Positions 1 to 13,384 are shown, counted from the stretch's first letter. The stretch is DNA of 64,000 nucleotides from Talinum fruticosum (GCA_021018815.1 JAITYX010000079.1:2418001-2482000); one strand, 5' to 3'. Numbers and translations are program-made. Notes: a model not told the origin generated them from the letters alone.

Positions 1-1967
1 TATTTCATTTGCTATGAGAGAATACAACTACCCACCCCCACTATACACATGAAAGCCATGTAAATTGACAAATCATGGAAGTAAGTCAAACAACCAAAAA
101 GGGAAAAGGAAGAGAACAGAAACTGAACCTTACTGTGACTGCATCAACTCTTCATGGAAGTAAGGTTCAGTTTATACTCAAATACTGTTATATGTTTGTG
201 TTGAAATGCTTAAATTGAGTACTAGTTGAAAAAGTATGTTAGTGAATTTTTCTTTTTTTTTTGGATAAGTAGTTTGTCAAAAGACTACAATACAACAACA
301 ATCTTCTCTGATCTTTAACCAAATAAACCAGCACAAAATATTTCGACACTAAATCTTCTACAGTTACTTATAAGTAGAAATATTTCTTCCACCTTCAAAA
401 CAAATTATAACCATAAACAATAAATCTCAAAAACAATAACTCAAACATGGACATGTATTAGTTTGGGACTAATTAACTCAACGATCAGGTGATTAGGATA
501 AGGATAACCCTCCTTAATTAATGCAACAAGGATGTGAATGAGGGTAAGAAGGTCAAATTAATGCAACAAGCTTACACACCCCCAAATATCCCCTCAACGA
601 TATCCTCCAGTTAGGAGGTCAAATTTAGAGGACCAAACTTACCAGACACTCTATGTATCACCAAATAATAATAAAGAAAGCAGGCCAATTGCTTAGAATA
701 TACAGTACTAAATAACAAAACTGAACATTAGAAGAGAATTTTATTATACCAAGAGAGGGAAAAGACCAAACCTGCCGTTGCTTAGCTTCACATTGGTATG
801 TAGCTATAGTAAAAAGGAAGGATTTGCTGAGAACCTAATCACATATGATGAAGGCTGGGTCCTGCCATTGTTTCTGCTGTCAACTGTCATCTATATGAGA
901 ATGAAGGAAAAGAAAGGATTTCAGTGGACATGAGTAAGGAAATATTTACCTGAAAACAGGCGCAACTGTCATAACCGAATTAATGCTTTCCCTAGAACAG
1001 AAGTAGGCACTTCAGGCCAGTTCAACCTTCCCCTTCATCATACTGTCATGACGACTGCTTCACAAACAGGCACAACCCCACCCCACAAAAACCCTCTCCA
1101 CCATAGTCAAATGCTTCATGTTTACTGTATGTTCTCATGTGTTTGGAATATCCACTGCAATAAATAATGCACCCAAAGTCAGAGTTGTATTAGTATTTAG
1201 TACACAACAAAAGCTATCAAAAAGGTTGCAATGACATGCCGTAAAAGCACAGAATTCTGCTATATAGAGCCAACTCCCTGAATGTACCCTGCAATGGCAA
1301 AACAATAACCACTTACAAAGCAATTAACCACTGTCTGTTAAGGGAGATGAAACATAAATAGAAATAAAACAATACCTTGCAGACGAGATGAAGAACAGTA
1401 AAATCTAACAGCAAAGAGAAGCAGAAGAACTGAATAAAACATACCTTCCTATCCGAGATTTTGACGTATTCAAAGGATATTAAAAGTAATATTTTCTAGC
1501 TTCCAATCTGGGTGGAGAAGTTGCAAATTGTGGTGTTTAAACACAGAAACCGAGTTCTTAAATAGTTAACTCAAAACCAAAAACACGGATTGAACCTAGA
1601 AGTTCGTGAAAGGAGGGATGTTGGTATGGCGTCAACTTCTCATCTGGGGGCCATCTTGTGTATCGTAATCGTAAGATGAAGGGTCGCATGCATAGTTTTT
1701 AGCTAGAAATGACTCAAAAGTACAATGAAAAAGGCTTAGAAAGTCAATAGATTATGACCATTGAGAGATTTTTCTGACACATCTATCATTCATTCTCACT
1801 ACCCTTCAGGCTGTATTTATGTCCATGGAGATGCCACTGAGCTCTGTTTTTGGGGGATGGGGGAAGGCATGTTGAGACTTACCAACTGAGATGTTGCCAC
1901 AAGCTCTAAAAATCTTCTCTACAGCTCCAAAATCTCTCATAGTAGTCTTTATTGTTTGTGTGCTGCT
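1..1967. other. Left flank, no complete gene; partial diverged module
   Basis: AT-rich sequence without a convincing reading frame. The stretch 540-920 resembles 2,700-3,180 and 12,500-12,950 (same order of phrases: a run on three-A-rich context, a GGAAAGGACCAAACC-like phrase near 765, then TTTGCTGAGAA near 830). It is therefore probably a decayed relative of the duplicated unit that follows. I see nothing else definable. Confidence 0.4.
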
Positions 1968-2553
1968 TCAAAAACTGAACTTTCAAAACAATTTCCATTT
2001 AGCACTTGCACCTTTAACAGATCTGTTGAGGTAACGCCCATACTGTTTTTTAACCATGCCATGACAAATAAGATGAGTAGCTCAGACTTTATTAATCATC
2101 ATACCATCGTATTAGAAGGAGCAGAGTTCTGATTACCTAAACACTACAATTTAGGCTAATGATCTGAAGCCCATTAGAAAATAAAAGAAAGGCTAGGAAT
2201 TCAAAAGAAAAGGTTAGTAATATTCATATCTACAAAATATGAATTAAGGAGACTGCAACCTATTGTTGCCGATACCAAATGAACTAACACAAATTATTTA
2301 TTACTATAAAAACATGCTGAATGTTCAACTTTGACCCAAAAAGTGTCATTCTGCTTTTAGTCATTGAAAGGTACGTATTTTGCTCAGATTCTCAAGCTAA
2401 CAACAAAAATACAGATAAGCATAAAGGCAACATTAAATAGACCATTGAAATTTAATTAGTGACTAGTACACAGTTTATTTACCAAAAAATAAAAAGGCTA
2501 CATATAACAGGACAGAGCCCACAAGGAAATCAAACAGCAGAAATTAGACTTAC

Positions 2554-2625
2554 CCAGAGGTAAAGAAATTCCCAGACACCAGCGTGATAAAATTGTGAAC
2601 CAGTAGACATAAACAATACAAAGGT
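2554..2625 (-). CDS. Candidate internal coding exon, copy A
   Basis: Seventy-two bases between a TAG acceptor and a GTAAG donor on the minus strand. The sister exon in copy B (12,309-12,380) has exactly the same length. In the frame that reads MSTGSQFYHAGVWE in the middle, five of eight codon differences between copies are silent (ACT/ACC, CAC/CAT, GTC/GTT, CTT/CTG, CTC/CTG), which argues for past coding constraint. The family is not recognised. The exon is phase 0 at both ends if this frame is right. Confidence 0.4.
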
Positions 2626-3259
2626 CTAGGATATGATCTTACCAGCATCCCACTTATATTCATTTCATGACTAGAAATCTATCCAGATCAACAAAAACCT
2701 AGCTTACTTAACCAATTGCCTTCATTGAACATCCATACATTTCCTCGACCATACTTACAGGACAAAACTCCCCAACCACTCCGAATATCACCGGATAATA
2801 AGGAAAGGAGGCATCAACCTTAAAATTATCTTAAGATTCCCTAATCTCTAAAATAGTGCTATTTAACAATGCAAAATATCATAAAATGAGAGAAAATAGT
2901 AGATTTATATCAAGAGAGCAAAGGAAAGGACCAAACCAGCCTTTGCTTACCATGGCATTTAGGGTGGGCGAGAAACTAAATTGATACCATACAAATATAA
3001 AAAACGATTTGCTGAGAAACTAAATTGATACCATACAAATATAAAAAAATAATGAAAATAGATATCATTTTTAAAAATGAAAAACAGGAGAAAATGGGAG
3101 ACAGAGAGAATTCTGGTTCTTTTTTAGGACTAACCATTGTTGTCTCCATCAACTGCCGTCTCACTTCAAAATAAAAATATAAGAAAGGAAATTAAAGTAG
3201 AATAGTCGTTAGAGTTCATTGGTATCAAATTAAAAAGCATTAAACTATTAGAAACATAC

Positions 3260-3460
3260 CAACAACTTTCAGCTGCAAATATCTTATCCTGTGTAAAGCT
3301 ATGGGCATTGATCTATATAGATTTCCACGGACGCCTCATCGCTTTGGTTAGTTTCAAACAGAATGCATTGGCCATACTTCAGAGGTGTGACATCTGATGG
3401 TCTCATTCCAACACAAGCAGTTAAGTCCAAATTGCCCCAAAGTGCATAAATCTCGGGCGT
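3260..3460 (-). pseudogene. Candidate coding exon, copy A, with a 2-base insertion
   Basis: Minus-strand exon candidate between a TTTTAG acceptor and a GGTATG donor, paralogous to 13,044-13,209. The frame contains RPSDVTPLKYGQCILFE and EAS.EIY, also present with small changes in copy B. Near 3,318 copy A carries two extra bases (CTATATAG against CTATAG in copy B) that break the frame and lead to a stop soon after. Copy A also has 33 extra in-frame bases at its start (encoding ALWGNLDLT) that copy B lacks. Function not recognised. Confidence 0.4.
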
Positions 3461-3469
3461 CTAAAATCA

Positions 3470-3646
3470 TACTCCTTCATCCCATTACTTTATTATTAAA
3501 TATCAAAAACACACTTTAAAAAACCTCAGATTTCAACCAATAAATGATGGAAATTGGAATAATGAAAGATAATTGGTTCAAACTGCTAATTTGGAACAAA
3601 CAAAAAAAGTTGATGTCTAGGAAGAAAAATAGGGATAGATAGAGTA
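3470..3646. mobile_element. Stowaway-like MITE, copy A
   Basis: Short element with imperfect terminal inverted repeats: it starts TACTCCTTCATCCCATTACT and the opposite end read on the minus strand starts TACTCTATCTATCCCTATTT. It is flanked by TA, as expected for Tc1/mariner-type MITEs. The same element sits at the same place in copy B (13,219-13,384), so insertion came before the duplication. It lies just upstream of the acceptor of the exon at 3,260-3,460. Confidence 0.65.
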
Positions 3647-5699
3647 CTTAATCAACATAGGTATTTGTCTAAACCAACATTTGCTATCTCATATTTGCAA
3701 TTTCTGAAAATCAGAAGAAAAGATTATGTGATTTTTTCAAACAGAATGTATTTTATACTAAGTGAAGAGGGATGCAACTTACACATTGAAAGGAATTTTA
3801 GGAGAGTCTTTAATATGATCCGCATGAGTTGAAGTAGAGAGGCAAAGTAAGAGTCTAGAAAGGATAATGGAAATAAAGAGATCTACGGAGAAACAGAATC
3901 TGGAGGGGGGCAGCTGAAGGTAGCAAATCTGTCAATGTAAACAAAAATTGAGGCCAAAACAGCGAAGAAGAAAAAATAAACCGAATAATATAATTCCCTC
4001 AACATACCAACTTCGCTTCAAAGTAGTGTGAAACATACCATGGCTGCAACATCTTGTCCTGTAAAGCAATGGTTCATTTATCTATAGAATTCCGTGGAGG
4101 CCTCATCACTTCCATTATTTTCGAACAAAATGCATTGGCCTCACTTCAAGAGGTGAGACATCTGCTGCTCACATTCCAAAATAAGCAACTCACTCCAAAG
4201 TACGCCAAAGTGAGTGTATGCATGCCATCTACAATTACAATAAAGAACTGCAGTTATTTTGGGTAACTTAGTATAAAATACAAATATGTATGATCGAAAA
4301 TTTACCGGTTAATGTAATGCAATCAAAATTTGGCTATCTTTGATTTATGTGCGCTCCAAAAAAGAAATCACAATTAAGAGATCAAATTTTACCAACCAAA
4401 CGCCAAGGACTTGACAGTTGCTGAAGCCAAAACCACCTCATTCACAACAGTTTCATACAGGTAAAAATAGATTAATTAAGATACTTGAGGACCAATTAAG
4501 AAACTCACACTGGACAATGTCATATGAGAATTTTGAAACAAGAATACCAGAGAGGCCTCGGCACATTCATTCCAGTAATGCTCACGAGCCCGAAAGTCTG
4601 GAGACAAAACACCGAATTTCTTTCCCACAAAACATCCATGTCCTGAGCATTAATACTGACAGGCAAAAAAATGCATGAGTCCTCATTATAAACAGCGAGA
4701 TGATGAGGGGGTGTTTAGAAAATTGAGTCATACCTAAGCTGTCAAGACAATTCTTGTAGTGGACAAGCTCTTCAGTTTTGCATATCTCTGGTCCCATTTG
4801 CCTCAATGCATGCTACATGGAGGAAAATCCTTGCAGCCATTGTAATTAGGTTGCCCTTCTCCCGGTATGTGGATCATGACGAGGGGGAGGGGTTAGAAAA
4901 TTGAGGTGAGCGTTCTAAGTTATAAAAAGAGAAGCGATCAAAATAAAGGAGAGAAGAGACAGAAACACGCTGGATACGTGACACATTTTCAACAGTTCAA
5001 GAATCTCCTATTCCAGCACTGATATCAAAACACTCGTATCCATATTCAAAGAAACTGACCAACTATCAGGATAAAATATTCTGATTTATCTTTCCAAGAC
5101 TCGACCCCTTTATCGTAAAACTTTTTATTTATGGAAAATCCTGGTAACTGAGTTGACGGCAACTAAAAACTGTGACAAAAAGATGAATGGTTATGTGGGT
5201 GGCAACAGTAACAGAGCACATTACACACGAAGCAGACGACCACCTGTCCAAATATCCTGCAAAGTCAAACCATTTGAAATGCCCAAATGCAAAAATGCGA
5301 AAGATCACAAAAGCTAGAAACGTACCTTCACCAGGGGTAGCAGCCTTTGGGACACAAAAGTTAGAAATGCAAAATATCCTGCAAAGTCAAACGAGGACTT
5401 GACTTGATAAAAGCAACATCTGGCAATGAGAGAACGACTATAATTAAGAATCAGGAATGTCACACACATAAAATCAAATATAATTAAACAGATAAAAGGA
5501 TGGAAAACCACCAGGATTCAACTACTGAAGCGTACGTGAAGTCAAAAGGTCAAAACAATAACACCAGAAATCCAACGAGGAAGTAGAAAATAGACATCGC
5601 CCTGGATCGAAGTGGTAACCGAGCGCAAGTACTCCAAAAGCAGACGAACGCCACCAAAGAAGTATTAACAAACGTAAATGTTGGCGTCTATCCTCAAGC

Positions 5700-5945
5700 A
5701 CTGACGAGAGGAACTTCAAAATGATGAGCAACAACCAAATCCTCGCGTCCTGCGACATAAGTCGCCGCTCCAAAACCCTAACCCTAGAAATTGTGGGGGG
5801 AGAGATTGAGAGAAGGGATGGAGTGAAGAGGGGAGGGGTGGGAGGGAGAGAGACAGGGGATGAAGCGAAGAAGAAAGAGAGAGAAGATCGAGAGCAGCGC
5901 CAAATTTGGACGAAGAAGCAGCTCCGTCGGACCTATATATATAGT
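5700..5945 (-). promoter_or_regulatory. Minus-strand core promoter and leader, copy A
   Basis: On the minus strand a TATATATA box (5,934-5,943) is followed by a CT-rich leader and a CCCTAACCCTAG motif typical of plant 5' leaders. Copy B has the same arrangement at 15,800-16,052. A short frame starting MSQDARIW in copy A is not conserved: copy B reads MLQHARIW and then stops. The stretch is therefore better read as an untranslated leader than as a protein start. Confidence 0.5.
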
Positions 5946-6760
5946 TTCCCTCCCCTGCCACCTGTCACTTACCAGCTGTATACGAGCTGTATAACCGCGT
6001 GAATACTACACGCGTAACTATTTTTTACGCGTATATATTTTTTAAGAGTATTGTACGCGTAAATATCTCTTTCAATTAATTCTCCTGCATTCTTCTTTCC
6101 TTTTCCCTTTTTCCTTTCAGCAAAACAGTAAAGAGAAGATTAACAAAAAAGGGTCGGTTGGAAATATCCATTCAAAAGAAAATTAATCCATGGTGCTTTT
6201 CAACTTATTAATTTACATTACACAAAAAAATCTACTATCACAAATAATAAATAAATTATCCTCATCCTTTTTAAAATCTAAAAATTCTCTACTGGAGAGA
6301 GCGTAAAACTCAGTCAAGTTTTTGTCATCGTAAAAAAAATAAATAAATATTTTCTACCAGAGAGACTTTAATTATTTGAAACTTTAAGTTTTATTATCTA
6401 CATACAAGTTGACTTTAATTGAATCCCTACTTGTAACACATTCAGTAAGATACCCACCAAAAACTTAAGTTTTGTATTTTTTAATATTTCAGCATAACCT
6501 TGACAAGTATATTATTTTTTTTTTTTATGGATTGACAAGTATTTTAAAGCGTAAGGAATATTTTTTTCACTAAATAAAGAAATTAAATGCCATTTTTACG
6601 TATTTGAAAAGGTTTAGTATTTTTTAATAAAAAATAAGTGATGTGACTTTGAGTTAGCTTATTAATGTGTCAGCCTTCAGACAAAACCCCAAAAAATATA
6701 GAAGACAGGAAAAAATGGATATACCTTATTGGCACCCTGGATAATAATGAAAATACTCAC

Positions 6761-9700
6761 CAACATAAGGTTAGGTTCGTATCTCTTCCCCACATTCCTG
6801 CATCTTGTAATATTGATGTACGTGTCCAGGAGGTAACTGCATCTTGTAAAAGGAAAAGACCAAGGAAAGAAATCATCAAGCTTAAAAGGAAAAGATCAAG
6901 GAAAAGGGAAAGCTCCGGTCGGTCAATCATATCAACCCGACTGCATCTTGTAAAATCAACAAACCAGAAAACAAAAGCTCGTATCTCTTCCCACATTCCT
7001 CATCAACACATACAAAAACACATTTGTGCTCCCTATATATACGATACAAATACACACTGGAACAAGTAAAGAACAAGCAATTAAATTCACATTGAAGGTT
7101 CACAATATCAAACAATCTGAGAAACCTACAAAATGATGACAAATTTAGACGGAACTCCTGAGCCACCCCAACGAACATCGCCAAGTAAAAAAGAAAGAAA
7201 TCATTAACCTTAAAAAGTACCTTAAGCTGCCCCTAATTTATATGAAATTGTACTAAAAACCCGCAAATAAGCATTTGAATCAAGAAGTTCCAAAGTGCCA
7301 TGTCATCAGAAATCATGACTAAAACCAGAGAGCACTTAAAACAAGAGAGCAAATCACTTATGTTACTAATATTAATGTACGTGACCAGGACGTAACTTGG
7401 TACAAATTATGTGTAATCAAAAATTTTACCATAGTCATTGATTTTTATGTGCTCCTTCCAAAAGAAATCACAATTCAGAGATCAGAATTTACCAGCGTCA
7501 AGGACTTGACAGCTTCTGAATAACAAGCTTGTCCAAAACAGTTTTCTAATGTGAAAGCAACACCAGACGTTACATCCACTTTGGCAAAAATACACCAGGA
7601 TGCTTGAGAGAACTCACTCCATCTTATATGGATGGAAACGTGAAATATGACAAGAGATGGATGCAATTTTAGTTCCATTAGTGGTTGAACATAATTCATA
7701 AGAAGTAAAAAATTTAGATGAAATAATGAAATAAACAGCCCTCAATTATCCCTGCAAAACAAAGTCTCCTTACTAGAAGAAATGTTAAGGACTGAATTTA
7801 CCATTAAACAGCTATGATCTTGTGTAACTCTATTGGGATCAACAAAAACCAAGCTTACTTAACAAATTGTCCCATTCAACATCCAAATATTCTCTCAATC
7901 AAAACCCTCCTATTAGAAAGATCAAATTTTGAGGACCAAAACTCCACAACTGCTCTAAATAACACCAAATATTTAAAGGAAAGCACGCATCAGTCCTTAA
8001 ATTACCTTAAGCTTCCTCTAATTTCTCTGAAATTTGTACTAAATAACAATGCGGAACATCATTTTGTTGAAAAGTTTTTCAATTGACATAGAGGTGCTGC
8101 TCATACTCTGCAAAAATAGACCACAATAGAACAACAGCAAGAATTCAACTATCAAGATAACAATAAACAAATCAAGATAACCCATGAAACTTGGAATTCG
8201 AAGGGACTGATATGTTCAGTACCAAGGTGGGAATAAAAAAGTCAAAAGGCTAACAGAACTAAACATCAGGACAACAAGGGCAGAAACAAGAGATTACGTA
8301 ACTACTAGACATTGCTTATATAAATGTAATATTCCAAATAAGTCATGCTTGCAAATTTGCAACCAAATTAGGCAGAAGATAGAAAACATTAAATTACATC
8401 GCATAAGTATCGCTAGCTAGAGCATCAAACAGGCCATTCAGCAATAACCGAAACCCATAGATGAAGCAACAGCAATCTTACCGTTGAAGGATTAGATCTA
8501 TATTCTTTCAAGATCATGTATAATTGCATTACCATATCATCCATAAAGCACCACAGCTGAAAATGGATTGAGGTATAGTATTTTGCATGCATCACTACTG
8601 CAATAAATGAAAACAACATATATTTTAGCAACAAAATTGAAGACAAGGCAAAATTAAACAAGACAAAAAATGCAGGGATTGAGAGAATAGGTTTCAGAAA
8701 ATGATCATTGCACATACTTGCCGCAGACAACGCAGCTGTAGGACATGCAATCTGCAGCAATCCAAACATATAGTAGTAAAGTAATAAATGTTTTAAATCA
8801 AATAAGAGAGAATCCAAGTCAAAGTGTACTTTTTGGAGTATTTTGCACTTACCATTCTTCAGGTATTCAACATTAAATTTTTCAACGTCAAGGTGTTATA
8901 CTTCACTTTTACCACCCCTCAACGTTGATGATATTTTAAATTAGTACCTAATTCTAGTGAATTGGTGGGGTAGCAAAGAAAACCACATATATGTGTCAGT
9001 GAATTTCCACAAATGAAACGACATATATGGGTCACTGAATTACTACAAATGCCCTCAATGAGTGAATGGCTACGATGATTTTGAACTACTTTTATTATTT
9101 TTTTGACAAGTTAAAATTCCTTGTGTTGAAAAAAATGTTGCCTTTGCCATTATAAATTGCACCAATTCATTTTTTTTCTTTTTTTGGGTTTACCGTCGAA
9201 CAACAACAGATGGGGACGCGAGAAAAAGAGCCTATGTAGAGGAAGAGAGAGTGGAGGAAGAATGCCCTACTAAGATCTCTCTATCAAAAAATTTTTAAAA
9301 ATGGTTTCAGTCATTTCCCACAAAATTAGATAGGCACTAGCAAAATATGACGCTAACAACTTTATATTTAATGAGATCGGTCAATTCACTTGATTTTCTA
9401 AATTTTCAACAAAATCTCAACTCAATTACTATACATTCAAACATAGGGGTGGTAAAAATTAAGTTAAAAACCTAAAAGTTTAAAAAATTTATATTAAATA
9501 TCTGATGGGTAAGTGTAAAAACACATTTTTTTGATACCACGGTGGTATTTAAGCTAGAAACATTTAATAATCCAAAAGCAACAAACAGCACAAATGAGAT
9601 CTCGGAATACGTATACCACCCACTAAAGCAGTTCTTTCTTCTACAACCTTTTCGATTAAATCCTCCACAAATCATTGGAGCAAACATCCTGAACACATTT

Positions 9701-9780
9701 AACTTTATCCATCGCCAGAGCACACAAGCTCCCCATCCCGCCCCCCGAACCCACACCACAGACTCAAATTAAACATGTAA
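6761..9780 (-). other. Spacer with partial diverged copies of the duplicated unit
   Basis: No complete gene seen. Two stretches match the flanking units: 7,290-7,560 resembles 4,290-4,460 (AAATCACAATT..GAGATCA, then CAAGGACTTGACAG), and 7,800-8,060 resembles 2,640-2,890 (AAGCTTACTTAAC, then TAAATTACCTTAAG). Near 8,420-8,560 and 8,710-8,760 there are minus-strand stretches that could be exons (one contains ILKEYRSNPST beside a GTAAG donor), but no family is recognised. The stretch 8,860-9,780 is AT-rich and shows nothing definable. Confidence 0.4.
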
Positions 9781-11721
9781 ACAAAATCCTTTGTCCCACC
9801 AATTAATAACAGCCGAAAAAGAGGAAAAACACTCAATTTATCAACAACATGGACAAATCAAAATAAATATGTCATATCATATTCATAAGAGAGAAGTCAA
9901 GCCAAAGCTATTTGCTAGCTCTGTATCGACATTGCAAAAACCGTGATCAGAGGCCCCGGATCTAATTACTCATTTTACACCATTATTATCAGCATAAAAC
10001 TAAGCACCAAAACAATGTAAGTTACTTGAAGGAGCTGAAACTGTACCTTACTGTCAGTGCATTAACAACCCCTCCCCCCCAACAGACTTTGTGCATCCAA
10101 GTATGAGGCAGAACCAAAAGAAAGGATCTAGGAAGGCACATCACTTAGGGAACTATACAATTCACTGTGTGTTGATGACTAGTGAGGCAAACAGCAATTT
10201 CATTTGAAGAGGCAACTAACCGCCAAAATATTAACATGCCAGTGTGTTCCATTTCAATTTCCCTTTCAAACAAACAAGTGGTCCAAGAAAAAGCACAAAA
10301 CTTTCCTATCGACACTTTCCTAAGCTATATGCTGCTCTAATTATTCAACAAGCTATGATATATAACGAGCAAATTAAAAATTACTCAATGAATGACAGAC
10401 TCAAGAGGAATATAATGCTCTTAATCGAACAATATCAAAGAACAAAAGAAGTCACAACTTTACCACTACTAGTATCCTGAAAAATTTTGTTAAGTTCCTG
10501 CAATTTAAAGGTAAAGGTTAGAAAATAACACACAGTTGGTGCTATTTTAAGTTCCTGCAATTCCTATCGACACGATGAAGGAGATCATGATGTCTGGAGA
10601 AGTTAGCAAGCCCAAGCTGTTCATTGTAGAAGACTAAAGATAGTCCAAAGCATCCATGATCACACATACATGCGCAAAAAGTCAAACCTATGCTGAACTA
10701 AAAAAAGTAGAGTCATCACAAAGTACAGGACAAAGATATGTTGGGGCCAAATAGAAACGTAATTGGCCAATTCCAGAAGAACTAACAACAGAAATCAATA
10801 CTATGAGGACATTCAGCCCAATCTCCCACAGAATGTACTTCAACTTTGACCCAAAGATGTAGAAAGGGAAAGAAATTACCCACACAACTATAGATCAGCA
10901 TTGGATTAACCAAAACATACCAAGACAAAAGGGAAAAAAGGCAGAGCATCTCCTATTGCACTACACTAAGAACCAGAACAACAATGAGATTTGAGAGCTA
11001 ATCCATACATCATATGCCAACATCCTCAATCAAATACTCATAAAGGCTTGAGAAACACCAAGGAGATCAGCATTAGATTAACCAAACATACCATGACAAA
11101 ACGGAAAAAGGCAGAGCATCTCCTATTGCACTACTAAGAACCAGAACAACAATGACATTTGAGAGCTAATCCATACATTATATGCCAACATCCTCAATCA
11201 AGCACTCATAAAGGCTTGAGAAATACCGAGACTAGAAACTGAGACTCTCAAAGCACATTACACATAATTCTGTGGGTGGAAGAAAGCCAATTTCCTGTCT
11301 CGGGGGGTTGTTTGTCCATGACACTTAGATTTTGAAGAGGCAGAAATGTTCAGTACAATTTGATCGGAAGTACAACACAGATGACTGCAAATTTTCTCTC
11401 ACCAAGCACAATGTAAACATCTTTGAGCCATGAAAGAATCAAAAGCTCGATTCCTAGCTACAAATTTCATGTTCAATCATGTGAATTTTCAACACAAATC
11501 AACTTTTAAAGCACTTAAAACCAGATCAATGTGAGCATCCAAAATCAAAGTAATGCAATTGAAAGATTCAATAATTTAGCTGAGAAATCAAACTGAAACA
11601 GAGGAGACCTCCCCCCCAAAGAAAAAAACCCCACACACAAGGCCAAATCTAGTTATTCCAGTTGAAAGTTATCATACAAAGATCAACAATTTGAAACAAA
11701 GAAGTACTTGCAGACATCCGA
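9781..11721. other. Intergenic spacer between copies A and B
   Basis: No reading frame with protein-like features was found on either strand. The only structure seen is the 172-base tandem duplication at about 10,893-11,236. The rest is AT-rich, low in CpG, and without a clear promoter. Confidence 0.5.
10893..11236. repeat. Tandem duplication, about 172 bases, two copies
   Basis: The phrase GATCAGCATTGGATTAACC at 10,893 returns as GATCAGCATTAGATTAACC at 11,065, and the following text (GGCAGAGCATCTCCTATTGC, AGAACCAGAACAACAATGA, CATAAAGGCTTGAGAAA) repeats in the same order. A few substitutions and small indels separate the copies, so it is a fairly recent local event. Confidence 0.85.
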
Positions 11722-12308
11722 GAAAAACTGAACTTTCATGACAATTTCCATTTAGCACTACTTGTACCTTTAACAGATCTGTTGTGGTAATGCCCATACT
11801 GTTTTTTAAACATGCCATGGCAAATAAGATGAGTAGCTCAGACTTTATTAATCATCATACCATCATATTAGAAGGAGCAGAGTTCTGATTACCTAAACAC
11901 TACAATTTAGGCCAATGATCTGAAGTCCATTAGAAAATAAAAGAAAGGCTAGGAATTAAAAAGAAAAGGTTAGTAATATTCATATCTACAAAACATGAAT
12001 CAAAGAGAGACTGCAATCTATTGTTGCCAATACCAAATGAACCAACACAAATTATTATTACTATAAAAACATGCTGAATGTTCAACTTTGACCCAAGAAG
12101 TGTCATTTTGCTTTTAGTCATTAAAAGGAACGTATTTTGCTCAGATTCTCAAGCTTACAACAAAAAATACAGATAAGCATCAACGCAACATTAAATAGAC
12201 TATTGAAATTATTAGTGACTAGTACACAGTATATTTACCAAAAAAATAAAAAGGCTACATAAAACAGGACAGAGCCCACAAGGAAATCAGAGTAGAAATT
12301 AGACTTAC

Positions 12309-12380
12309 CCACAGGTACAGAGATTCCCAAACACCAGCATGATAAAATTGTGAACCGGTAGACATAAACAATGCAAACAT
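12309..12380 (-). CDS. Candidate internal coding exon, copy B
   Basis: Seventy-two base exon candidate, TCTAG acceptor and GTAAG donor on the minus strand, same length as its copy A counterpart. The frame reads MSTGSQFYHAGVWE in the middle and shares most third-position differences with copy A as silent changes. Product unknown. Confidence 0.4.
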
Positions 12381-13043
12381 CTAGAATATGATAATAGATA
12401 TGATCTTACCAGCATCCCCCTTATATTCACTTCATGACTATAAATCTATCAAAATCAACAAAAAACCTAGCTTACTTAACCAATTGCCTTCATTGAACAT
12501 CCATATATTTCATCGACCATACTTACAGGACAAAGACTCCCCAGCCACTCCGAACATCACTGGATAATAAGGAAAGGAGGCATCAACATTAAAATTAACT
12601 TAAATTTCCCTTAATCTCTAAAATAGTCCTATATAACAATGAAAAATATCAGAAAATGAGAGAAAATAGTCGATTTATATCCAGAAAGTGAAGGAAAGGA
12701 CCAAACCTGCCTTTGCTTACCATGGCATTTAGGGTGGGTGAGAGGCCAATTGGACATGTGGATACTGGTAGCTGTAGTACAAAAAACGGATTTGCTGAGA
12801 AACTAAATTGATACCATACAAATATAAAAAAATAATGAAAATAGATATCTTTTCAAACATGAAAAATAGGAGAGAGGGGAGACAGAGAAAGAATTCTGCT
12901 TCTTTTGTAGGACTAATCATTATTGCCTCCGCCAACTGCCATCTCACTTCAAAATCAAAATATAAGAAGAAAGGAAATTCAAGTAGAAGAGTCGTTAGAG
13001 TTTATTGGTATCAAATTAAGAATTAAATTAATTAGAAACATAC

Positions 13044-13209
13044 CAACAACTTTCAGCTGCAAATATGTTGTCCTATGTAAAGCTATGGGCATTGATCTAT
13101 AGATTTCCATGGAGGCCTCGTTGCTTTGCTTAGGTTCAAACAGAAAGCATTGGCCATACTTTAGAGGTGTGACACCTGATGGTCTTATTCCAACACAAGC
13201 AACGGGCAT
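13044..13209 (-). CDS. Candidate coding exon, copy B, open frame
   Basis: Minus-strand exon of 166 bases between TTTTAG (13,210-13,215) and the donor GTATG at 13,039-13,043. The open frame contains CVGIRPSGVTPLKYGQCFLF, then EAS.EIYRSMPIAL and YLQLKVVG. A degenerate second copy of the same exon type lies at about 13,810-13,960 with stops in the matching frame. I do not recognise the family; no signal peptide, membrane segment or catalytic motif is visible in so short a piece. Confidence 0.4.
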
Positions 13210-13218
13210 CTAAAATCA

Positions 13219-13384
13219 TACTCCCTCGGCCCATTACTTTCTTCTTAAATATGATAAAACACACACTTTAAGAAACCTCATTTTTCAACCAATAAATGAT
13301 GGAATTAATTGGAAGAACTTTTGAGGAAGCTAATTTGGGACAAAAAGTTGATGTCCAGGAAGAAAAATAGGGACGGATGGAGTA
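13219..13384. mobile_element. Stowaway-like MITE, copy B
   Basis: Orthologous to the MITE at 3,470-3,646. The left end reads TACTCCCTCGGCCCATTACT and the right end, on the minus strand, TACTCCATCCGTCCCTATTT, with TA at both borders. No coding capacity. Confidence 0.7.

Larger units (their letters stand above)
1968..6760 (-). repeat. Long direct duplication, copy A (unidentified minus-strand transcription unit)
   Basis: This segment is repeated in the same orientation at about 11,722-16,845. Similarity is high and nearly continuous from the ATTTCCATTTAGCACT phrase near 1,995 to the AATAATGAAAA phrase near 6,745. The right end holds a minus-strand promoter: a TATA box near 5,934-5,943, then a CT-rich leader (5,900-5,780) and a CCCTAACCCTAG telo-box-like motif near 5,777-5,788. 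Further left are candidate exons with GT..AG borders on the minus strand (3,260-3,460 and 2,554-2,625). The product is not recognised. The copy may be a gene, a pseudogene or a non-coding transcript; partial degenerate repeats of the same exons inside the unit (about 4,050-4,250) suggest decay. Confidence 0.7.

Noticed and set aside
5716..6002. Protein frames in the copy A leader, on both strands
   Set aside because: Copy B breaks the equivalent frame with an early stop; CT-rich leader composition explains the open frames.
6665..7069. 134-residue plus-strand frame rich in Lys and Arg
   Set aside because: No recognisable motif and it spans the edge of the duplicated segment; not open in copy B.
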